DNA from: Dicaeum eximium | Lineage: Eukaryota; Chordata; Aves; Passeriformes; Dicaeidae | Assembly: GCA_013396995.1 (NCBI GenBank) | Contig: VWZP01003807.1 | Span: 854,160 to 918,159 of the forward strand | Length of the DNA: 64,000 nucleotides | Direction of reading: 5' to 3' | Shown: piece after piece, positions 56,121-64,000 of the stretch | Layout: each line of letters opens with the position of its first letter | How positions within the stretch are numbered: position 1 is the stretch's first letter | Translations under genes and position numbers: made by a program | Notes under the pieces: generated by a model | Database searches by the model: none | The model's input: the letters and a program-made list of their open reading frames with translations, nothing else | What the model was told of the DNA's origin: nothing

Positions 56121-58254
56121 TGCCTGTCCGCTGGAACTACAGCATGTGGCAAAACCCCAGGCTGCAAGAACAAGGGTATCAGACCTAACACTGACCTTGA
56201 CCAAAGTTGTGCCTACCAGGATACTATGTTTTAGCAATGTAGGCCACTCTGACAGGTTTTTTCAGTGTTTCTTTACCACCTGTTAGAACAATTCTTCAGC
56301 AGATCATTCAAAGGAGGTTTAAGAAGGAGACTGACTTCCAGGAAATCAATTAGATCTTAAATGAAAGCCCTTCTGTAGTCTTCTTTAAAATAATAATAAA
56401 AATCCCAACTAAGTAAAATACAGTTTACCTTTAATAAAACTACCACAAATTAATTGTGTTGTATAACAAAGGATATATCAATGCCCATATTTATAGATTT
56501 TCTATAATAGGCAAAGTCACAATGATCCATGTGCCTTCAGCCAGGTTAGTTATTTCTTATTTTAGAACAATAAAAAGAATAATTTAAATTTAATTATCCT
56601 TTTAAACGGCCATAAAACAGAGATTTAGCCTTCCAAGAAATCATCTTTAAATTTATCTCTGAATAGACTGATAACACTGTTATAAGATGGCTAATTATTT
56701 AAGGACATGGATCTATTATGAGTTAGTGTGGACAGTAATCAGTGCACCAACATGTAGAGTTTTTGGAATTTGACCCATCCAAGGGACACGTGTCCATGCA
56801 TTAAATCCTGACTCCATTACTGCCACTGTCATAGCTGCTGGTTCAGTCTGTGCCAAGTTCCAGAGCCTGAATCCCCAGAATATAATTGCTAAAAAACCTT
56901 CAGGATGAACCACTAACAACTACTGTGGATAAATAAGTTAAATTAATATAAGATCTGCAAAGGGCATTTGCTCCAAATCTAAACTAAACTTATATAATAT
57001 CCCTGAGGCTCAAAGCCTTTGGCTTTGAATTATTCTGGTATGTTTCAGCTTTTTGAGCTTTGGAGATGAAAGTGTCAAAATATCACAAGTCAGCTTCCTC
57101 ATATGAGATTTTCCATGAAATTTTGCAGACATAAGAGGTTCAGGAAATTTAGGAAAGTTTCAATTAAGGGTATATAGCTTGCCTTTGCTCACCCTACAGT
57201 ATTTGTTAGATGTAAACAAGACGTACAGCCACACACACATATGCAGGGTCTTCTTAGGTATTTAGTGCCATCAGAAATGTTCCCTGTCTCAGATCAATGA
57301 AAATTGGAGTGTTATATTACCTGGGAGAAAAAAAATCAACAGCAACATATGAAGTGGAATTGATCTATATCTGAACAAAACAGTTAAATATAGACTGGTT
57401 TAAAATATGGTGGGATTTATTCCTTAGACTTCTTCAAGGTTCAGTTTGAGAATGCAAAGTGGCATTGTACTAAAGATTTTGTCTAACCAGAAAGAAAGTA
57501 CAATGGATTTTGAATATCAAGAAGCCTTTTCTAAGGCAAAGCACACAGAAAATATGCAAAAAAGTTGCCTCAATGATAAGACAAAGAAATAATTGAATAA
57601 ATAATATGTACCTGAATGGAGTCCCATTAAAAACAACTTATATTGAAACAGCTTTTATAATGGCCAAGAGTTCACTTAGAAGTAATGAATAATTGCTTGG
57701 CTTCAGCACAGTCAATGACAAAACCTGTATCTATTTCAGCAGAGCCAGAATTTAAATTTATGTGTAGTGAGTATAATTAGGGCCTGTACTCCTCCTGCCT
57801 TTCTTACATGAAAATTGGCTTATTCATTTGTAGCCCATTGGTATCGTGTTGGCTACATTTCCCCCTCATCAAGGTAAAAACAAATTCCTGACTTTTAACC
57901 CAACTATCACAAATAATTCTGATATACTGGATGAGCACTGAATTGATTCGGAGAGGGTTGATTTGAAACATCATCCTGAAATGCAGAAAGACTGCATTTG
58001 ATGACCAGAGAGCTCCCTATTAATTGCTACTGGTAAATGACAAAGATAGTAAATAGCACATTTTGTAGATTTCTGTACTATCCTGTATTTCCAGCACAAT
58101 TAGTAGAATAAGACTGTTGAGATTATTTTTTTCCATGTTTCCAAACAGGTTGTTCAAGCTTTCAGATTCTATGGATGCATGTAGATACATTTTTATCAAC
58201 GGGCATACTTTCTAGTTTGCTGTTTCTGATTAGTCCTAGCCTTTCCATGTAAAT
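56121..58254. other. AT-rich non-coding DNA between repeats
   Basis: No recognisable exon or repeat body. It includes a small perfect hairpin at 57010-57028 (TCAAAGCC and GGCTTTGA arms, 3-base loop). Open frames are below 70 codons. Confidence 0.6.
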
Positions 58255-58335
58255 GTCCTTGTACCTTGGTTCTCCACCTGTAAAATGGAAATAACATTTC
58301 CTCACTTAATAAAGCTACTGCAAATATAAATTACT
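58255..58335 (+). mobile_element. MIR-like ancient SINE fragment
   Basis: The stretch 'CTCCACCTGTAAAATGGAAA' followed by 'TAACATTTCCTCACTTAATA' and 'AAGCTACTGCAAATATAAAT' resembles the well-known core-to-3' part of MIR (mammalian-wide interspersed repeat, also present as old copies in other amniotes). That part reads 'CCTCATCTGTAAAATGGGGA', then 'CCTAC.TCATAGGGTTGTTG' and 'AGGATTAAAT'. Only this part is visible and it is diverged, as expected for an amniote-age element. Boundaries are approximate. Confidence 0.45.
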
Positions 58336-58770
58336 GTATCTGAGATGCATGATGTTCTGATGATTACAATTGTACAGGAAAGCAGAGAGAAAATGTTGTT
58401 TTTACAATTCTTTCAATCTAAATTGCACGCAAAAGACTAAAGGAGAAAAAAGGCACTAAAGTTTAGATCCAAGTGACTCTGTTTGTCACCTTTATCTATG
58501 ATGTTAGAGTTGATGAAAGTAGGGTAGAAATACCTATATGTTGCAAGAGATGAGCTCTCCTGATTATCACTCAAAGCAGTACTCATGTCTGAAGTGCTGT
58601 TTTCAGTGTCAATAGAGGAAGGGATTTATGGGATTATGTGTTTCTTTTCAGAGAGAAATTTCTTTCCCTAAAACTAACTTGTAAAAATCTGAGTATTATG
58701 CATGAGAATTTTCTCCATATGAGCTCACTAATACACTACTAAACACTTCAAAATTTTTAGAGACTAAGAG

Positions 58771-59072
58771 AGATGGGGAGTGACTTTACAAGGGCGTGTA
58801 TAGGTAGGGTAAATGGGAAAGGCTTTAAACTGAAAGAGGGCAGGTTTGGATCAGATATTAGGAAGAAACGCATTACTATGACAGTGGTGAGACACTGGAA
58901 CAGTGCAGAAAAGTCGTGGATGTCTCATCCCTGGAATTGCTCAGGGAAAGGTTGCACAGGGCTCTGAGAAACCTGGTCTGGTGGAAGACATCCCTGCCCA
59001 TGGTAGTGGGGTTGGAACTAGATGATCTGTAAATTCCCTTCCAACCCAAACCATTCTATGATACTATGACTC
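58771..59072 (+). mobile_element. CR1 LINE copy 4, 3' end, plus strand
   Basis: Reading forward: an RT C-terminal coding block, then the UTR ('CATCCCTGGAATTGCTCAGG', 'ACATCCCTGCCCATGGTAGT', 'GGGGTTGGAACTAGATGATC') and the terminus 'CCAACCCAAACCATTCTATG' plus 'ATACTATGA'. The terminus gives two octamer units, ATTCTATG and ATACTATG, at 59053-59068. This is the classical CR1 3' end and fixes the orientation. Only about 300 bp remain. It shares its 3' UTR type with copy 3. Confidence 0.95.
58773..58967 (+). pseudogene. Short remnant of CR1 ORF2 C-terminus
   Basis: A 64-codon open stretch in CR1 copy 4 with 'GKGFKLKEGRFGSDIRKK' and 'VVRHWN', the last conserved motifs of CR1 reverse transcriptase. 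It then leaves the consensus frame ('NSAEKSWMSHPWN'), pointing to a small deletion after HWN. The polymerase domain is missing, so it is non-functional. Confidence 0.88.
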
Positions 59073-61489
59073 CATAAGAGAAAAAGAGCAGAACAGAGGT
59101 CTTTGCTTCAGATATTCCCAGTTTTTTATAAACCAAGGTTCTTGATCTTCATGATATTGCAATATGGAGCATTTTTTTCAGACATTTTTAGTTCTTCTAA
59201 ACATAAAATATTACTTCCTCAAAGGGATCCCTTAAAATGGTTATCACAAATGTTAAAATTTTACTTTAGGCTTTCTGCCACGGATAGAGGTCACAAATCA
59301 TTCGTAAAAGTATAATTTGAAAAAATAAAATTGATTTTAAAATAAACTAAAACACCAGATAAAAGAAAACCACATTATAGAATATATTCCACCAGTTACT
59401 GCCAGCAACTCTTAAGAGATCTGAATCATATATGTGTATGTTCTGGCAAAACAAAATGCACTGCAGATCAGAATATTTTTATTTCCAGTTACTTAGCTGG
59501 GAAATACAGTCTCATGCACATGTCTACTCTCAGGGGAAATACATTGTATATACAACACTATTATATGCCTTAAAGGAAGAAATAGTGGATTAGTCACCCC
59601 CTAATCCACTATCACTCCAAAAGATTTCTCTGACAATCTATCTAGCCTCAGTCACAAGCTGTATACAGTTGAGACTGTTGTCTTTTCAAGTGCATTTTTA
59701 ATGTAGATTTTTTTAATAAAGTGTATGAAAAATATATTCCTTAGTAAAAGAAGCATTAGAAATAGTCATCACAGGGAAGGAGACAAACCTCATTGAAATA
59801 AATTGCTCTTTACTAATCAACTTAGAGCAAAGGATGAGTCCCAGGCGACATAACATATTTACATAAATTAAGAAATTAAGAATCCCTTTTTTTCTCCCTA
59901 AAATTTGGTGGAAATACAGACTGTCTCTTCTGGAAGGATAAATCAAAAGTCATTGCAGAGGGGTAAAAAATACATGGTCTGGACTTCTGGAAGATCTGAT
60001 TGAAGGAAATGAATAAGAAAACTACAATACTCCACTGCAGGATATAAGTAACAAGCAAAAAGCCTGAAACTTGAATAAAATCCTGACAAGACTGGAAACA
60101 ATCCTGAATTGAGAAGGAAAGAAAGACCTTTCTGATTTAATTCTAAGAAAGTAGGCTAAACAGATATTTTCTTTTATTTCTTCACCCATTATTTCTATAA
60201 ACTTCTGTGACTGAGGTATCTGCTCCTGACATTATAAACAAATGATTCCTTACTTGTTCAACCTGTTTTGAATTAAGAATCATTAAAAAAAAAAAAAACC
60301 TGAATCAAAATTCTCAAGAAGTTCCAAAGGTACATAGTGAATTTTATTGACATGGAAACAAAGTAGGCCCCCATTTGAGCTTCAAAATCAGAGTAGGGAG
60401 TAGGCAACAGAGGGGTCAGGAGGTTCCCAGCTGTCTTCAGGTGGTGGCTGGGGGCACTCTGGAAGATATCTAGCAATCAATAACATACAGAGATACATAC
60501 TTGAATGTTAAATCTCAAGGGTAATAAACTTTAAATAATGTTTGAGAGTGAGACAGAAGTAGGGACAAATGTATTTTTCAAGCATGTAGTGGCACTGGCA
60601 GTTTTGTGTGTGCTAATTATAGACTAGTTTCTAGCAAAATATGTGGATTTTCCATTGTAATACATGGCTCTAAGAATGAATAATTTTAAGATCAGGAAAA
60701 GAGAAAAAAAGTCAGAAGATTTCAAGGAGAATTATTTCATGGAGGAACTGAAATTGCTGCAATCCTACTTCATTGTTTCTTAGCTCACACACACCATTCA
60801 GTTGGTAGAAAACTGCAGACGACCCCTTTTACATTACTGACAACTCCAAAGATTCAAGAATCATAAAATAAGCATAGAAATTATGAGATTGACTGTAAAG
60901 CCATGAGATTTTTTAAAATATTTGGTTATCTATCTGTCTTTTTACTTTGGAGGCATTAGGCTTCACTTGAGCCATACAAACTCTTTAGCATGACCAGAAT
61001 GAAATGAAATCTAAGCATTTCAAACAAACACAGGGGCTGGCTTTACCTAAAATTCACTGAGCATCACAAGGCATATCATAAAAATTACAGACATCAGCAA
61101 ATGGGATTTTTTAAAGTTATGTTTTCACAGAAACTCCAAGCCATGATGAATTCCTTTCTTCCCTTGATAGTCTGTTCCAGTGGTTAATTACACTTATAAA
61201 AGTTGTGGTTTCTTTTCATTTTTCATCTTGATACTTTTTTAAACTCAGCTTGCAGCCAAGGAGAGTCTTGCCATGGCTTCATCATTTTAAGTCCCTAGTA
61301 TTGAGAACCACTTCTACTTTGATGAAAAACACCAAACTTTACAAATATCCTTGGTATTTTTGTGAGCTGTACACTTTTGTTTGCCAGGGTAGCAGTCTTA
61401 CAATGGACTGAAAGATGGAAGGCAATGTGTGCAGACACAAAGGCAGCCTTGCCTTTGCTGTTTTTGTTGCCAGTTGAATCTGAGTCAGC
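59073..61489. other. AT-rich non-coding DNA, no gene recognised
   Basis: No known repeat body or exon. It contains the strongest perfect hairpin of the window (59582-59612) and a poly-A run near 60286-60298. Open frames are below 80 codons and unremarkable. Confidence 0.6.
59582..59612. repeat. Perfect inverted repeat, 12-bp arms, 7-base loop
   Basis: ATAGTGGATTAG (59582-59593) and CTAATCCACTAT (59601-59612) are exact reverse complements around TCACCCC. The arms are of mixed composition. Flanks do not extend the stem. There is no T run directly after it and no gene upstream, so it is not a terminator. Each arm contains GGATTA or TAATCC, the core recognised by OTX/PITX/CRX-type (K50) homeodomains. 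That reading is inference only. Confidence 0.92.
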
Positions 61490-61544
61490 AATGCTCTGGC
61501 AGCTAGGAATGCCACCCTTGCCCTGGGAACATCAGGCACAACAG

Positions 61545-62009
61545 CATCAGTGGGATTGTCCTGCTCTGCTCTGCTCTGCTCTGCTCTGCTCTGCACTGGG
61601 GCAACCTCATCTTGAATATTGTGTGGAGTTCTGGGCACCAAAATATAGGAAAGACATTAAACTATGAGAGAGTATCCAAAGGAGGGCAACAAAGACGTTG
61701 AAGGGCCTTGAGGGGAAGTCATATCAGGATCAGCTGAGGTCACTTGGTCTATTCAGCCTGGAGGAGACTGAGGGGAGACTTCACTGCAGTTACAGCTTCC
61801 TCATGAGGGGAAGAGGAGAAGCAGACACTGATGTCCTCTTCGTGGTGACCTGTGAAAGGATCTTAGGGAATAGTCTGAAGTTTTTGGGTAGGTTTAAGTT
61901 GGATATTACAAAAAGGTTCTTCACTCAGAGGGTGTTTAGGCACTGGAACAGCTCCCCAGGGCAGTGGTCACAGCACCAGCCTGACAGAGCTCAGGAAGTC
62001 TTTGGATAA
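61545..62009 (+). pseudogene. CR1 ORF2 reverse transcriptase remnant, with in-frame stop and frameshift
   Basis: Conceptual translation shows 'PHLEYCVEFWAPKYRKDIKL', then an in-frame TGA at 61665-61667. The same frame continues with 'ESIQRRATKTLKGLEGKSYQ', 'DQLRSLGLFSLEE', and later 'RFKLDITKRFFTQRVFRHWN'. The stretch between 'SLEE' and 'RFKLD' has left the CR1 frame, apparently through a small deletion near 'GAGGAGACTGAGGGG', and is regained later. Before PHLEYC, the place normally occupied by an LYSALVR-type motif holds the expanded 'ALLCSALLCSALGQ'. It is non-functional. Confidence 0.88.
61561..61594 (+). repeat. (CTGCT)n microsatellite inside CR1 coding sequence
   Basis: Six perfect CTGCT units plus CTGC, 34 bases without interruption. 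It sits exactly where other CR1 copies in this window encode LYSAL or its equivalent (copy 1: 'VPLYSALVRLHFKSYAQFW'). The copy 1 DNA at that place is 'CTGTACTCGGCACTGGTG'. The expansion therefore probably grew from a short CTCTGCTCTG-like seed already present in CR1. The net length change leaves the flanking CR1 frames in phase. Confidence 0.93.
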
Positions 62010-62112
62010 TGCTCTTGAGCACATGGTGTGACTCTTGGGAATGGTGCTGTGCAGGGTCAGAAGTTGGACTTGATAATCCCCTTCCAACTCAGCTTATTCC
62101 ATGATCCCTTGT

Positions 62113-63983
62113 CTTTCTCCTGGTGAATCACAGAGATGTAGAGCATGAGTCTCACCATAGGTCATCAAATGGAGTCATCCACATGCATCAGCATAAGCAA
62201 CATTTTCACCTCTGAACCACAAGAGGTCCAAGCAGTGAATACAGCGGGATGTTATTCAGCACAATTTGCAATATATTCCAGACTTCTAATCCTCTTTTGA
62301 TTTCTTCTTGAATGGATTACAACCCTGTGTAATAAATAGCAGCCGCAGTAATTTCAGTTTCATATGAGTGAGTATTTAACTTAACTCTTCTGGAAAGCAA
62401 ACCACAAACCCCTCAGAAAAGCAAAATATTGCTATCCCAGTTTGCATGGTATTCAGATATTACCATAAAATATAAGTTAACCATTCATATACAAAAAAAA
62501 ATGTCATTGTAATGCAAATTTTATTTTTTATATAGCTTATTAATAATGTCTTCCATATCTAGAAGAGAAAGACAGGAACAGTAGGAACAGGAACAAAGTA
62601 AAAGTTTCTTACCAACACATTATGTTTCAACCTTGAATAAAGTCTGAACACCAAATATTCCAGTTTGTTTAATAGAAGGATAACAGTTTTACAGCTATGG
62701 ATCCTCAAAAGGCACATGGAGTTCCTGAAATGTTTGCAGCATATAAAGTAAAATTGATTAATATAGAGGATAGTGGTCATCTGAGCTTAAGTTTGGGCTT
62801 TCTGAGGGGGTTCTGGTTTGTTTGTTTGTTTTCCTAATTAATTTTTTATATAACAATAAAGCATTTCTGGAGCTTACATGTCAGGAGTATAGTGTGCAAA
62901 TGACAAGAGGAAAAAAATCTTTCAGTGCTTGTGATATATTTTAGGACAAAGGGGAGACCAAGTATCAAAGAAAAAAGATGTGTTTACAATATTTTTGCCT
63001 TTCTTTCAGAAGAAAAAAATATTCAGAAGAAAATAAATTTAAGCAAACATCTTCCAGTGATTAAACAGTACCTAGTAAAAAACAAAAAGTAAGCCAAGCA
63101 TACTAAAATGATACAAAGAATCTAAAAGTGTAATTCACCAAATAATTTAGCTATGAAATATTTTCTAATATATAAATGTAACTATTGCTTTGGTCTCTTT
63201 CATCTGGGACATTTGTTTTTTGGAATACCAAGATTAAAGGACAAAATTTATAATCCAATTTGTAGAGATAAGTTCATTGCTTCTGGTTCTACTTTAATTA
63301 GGTGATATATGTATAGAGGTTATGACCATGACACATTTTTCCTGAAAGCCACAAAAACCAAAGCCGTAAAAAGTAACAGAGTTGAATCTTTTGATCCATT
63401 AAAATCTAACATGCTGACATTTGTCATCTTGTAGGGTTATGTACAAATACTCATATCTTATGAAACCAGATAATTTTTATCTTGACTACTATATTTAGAC
63501 TTTTTCAGGTTCATCAGTCTATTAAACCCCATGCCTGAGAGATATCTCATATGGAAGTTCAGCTCCTGAGAAGGAATTATGTGTTTGTCAGTAGGCCTCA
63601 AAGGCACCAGGTGTAAACAAAGCTGAATTAATAAATACCCACATAGCATTTAGAAAGAAAGAGAATAAGAATCAGAATTAAGTATAGACAGGTCATCCAA
63701 AGATGTCACCAGTTTCAGCTTTTTTTCGACAGGCCACCATATTCCTCTGTAATTATGAAAACATTGTTATTATAGGTTTAAATTCCATGGCAATAGTGCT
63801 GTGTATATACTAGTCTGGCAGTTCATAACACCATCATTATATTTACAAATATCTGATAATACAAGTAGGAATTCCAAAATTTGTTTTTCTTCAATGCAGT
63901 GACCTATTAAAACCTTTCAAAAAATTAACAATGATTGCGTTCTTTGAGAAAATGTACAATAATTACTTGATAGGCAGAAAAAC
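62113..63983. other. AT-rich non-coding DNA, no gene recognised
   Basis: Nothing recognisable beyond AT-rich unique sequence and small T/G-rich stretches (about 62815-62835, TTTG repeats). The open frames present are under 75 codons and resemble no family. Confidence 0.6.
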
Positions 63984-64000
63984 TATTATTATTATTATTA
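63984..64000. repeat. (ATT)n microsatellite cut by the window edge
   Basis: Perfect trinucleotide ATT-type units run into the last base of the window, so the true length is unknown. Confidence 0.85.

Larger units (their letters stand above)
61490..62112 (+). mobile_element. CR1 LINE copy 5, 5'-truncated, plus strand, with internal microsatellite
   Basis: Forward reading gives 'GCTCTGGCAGCTAGGAATGC', the expanded CTGCT repeat, 'CATCTTGAATATTGTGTGGA', the 'GGAGGGCAACAAAGACGTTG' block, and 'AGGTTCTTCACTCAGAGGGT' with 'AGGCACTGGAACAGCTCCCC'. The 3' UTR follows with 'CAGGGTCAGAAGTTGGACTT' and 'CCTTCCAACTCAGCTTATTC'. This is the other common avian CR1 3' end, unlike copies 3 and 4. The 5' limit is placed where similarity to remembered CR1 sequence begins and may extend further upstream. 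It is inactive. Confidence 0.9.

Noticed and set aside
55875..56237. 116-120 codon frames on both strands
   Set aside because: They are off-frame or antisense readings of CR1 copy 3 running into flanking DNA.
1..64000. CRISPR array, bacterial operons, phage or plasmid features
   Set aside because: The sequence is vertebrate. The tandem repeats seen are short microsatellites or slippage duplications, without a regular repeat-spacer structure.
1..64000. Endogenous retrovirus or LTR, mitochondrial insertion, tRNA, telomeric repeats
   Set aside because: I found no paired LTRs, primer-binding site, gag/pol peptides, mitochondrial gene blocks, tRNA cloverleaf with A and B boxes, or TTAGGG arrays. 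A library search could still find very decayed pieces.

Overview
This is a eukaryotic, almost certainly avian, nuclear window that reads as intergenic or deep intronic DNA. It is strongly AT-rich by eye and CpG-poor, has stop codons in all frames at short intervals, and contains no open frame I can tie to a host protein. The bird assignment rests on five truncated CR1 (chicken repeat 1, non-LTR LINE) copies. They carry CR1-type 3' ends (ATTCTATG-like octamers, or the 'CCTTCCAACTCAGC...' end) and decayed remains of the C-terminal part of the CR1 reverse transcriptase ORF. This many CR1s with almost no SINEs and no recognisable recent retrovirus suits a bird macrochromosome gene desert or long intron. 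I cannot identify the species.

Layout. 1-19182: AT-rich unique-looking DNA with a 12-bp palindromic tandem array (1611-1658), a 13-bp triplication (11418-11455), an 11-bp-arm hairpin (15325-15351) and some poly-A/T runs. 19183-19906: CR1 copy 1 (minus). 19907-42833: unique DNA with TC/TA and AAAAC microsatellites and one GC-richer patch (about 37880-38110). 42834-43130: CR1 copy 2 (minus). 43131-55460: unique DNA with GC-richer patches near 44000-44300 and 49080-49330, a possible very old repeat near 44600-44770, and a purine AAAAG microsatellite (53321-53411). 55461-62112: the repeat-rich end, with CR1 copy 3 (minus), a MIR-like fragment, CR1 copy 4 (plus) and CR1 copy 5 (plus). Copy 5 has a pentanucleotide microsatellite grown inside its reverse transcriptase coding sequence. 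62113-64000: AT-rich unique DNA ending in an ATT microsatellite cut by the window edge.

The recognised CR1 sequence adds up to roughly 2.6 kb, about 4% of the window. All copies are 5'-truncated and mutated, so none can move. There is no operon, CRISPR array, tRNA, rRNA or prokaryotic feature. I do not see a new biological system. The items most worth a second look are the CTGCT expansion inside CR1 copy 5, two perfect hairpins in unique DNA (15325-15351 and 59582-59612), the palindromic 12-bp array, and a few splice-site-like spots that could belong to an unannotated lncRNA or a host-gene exon.
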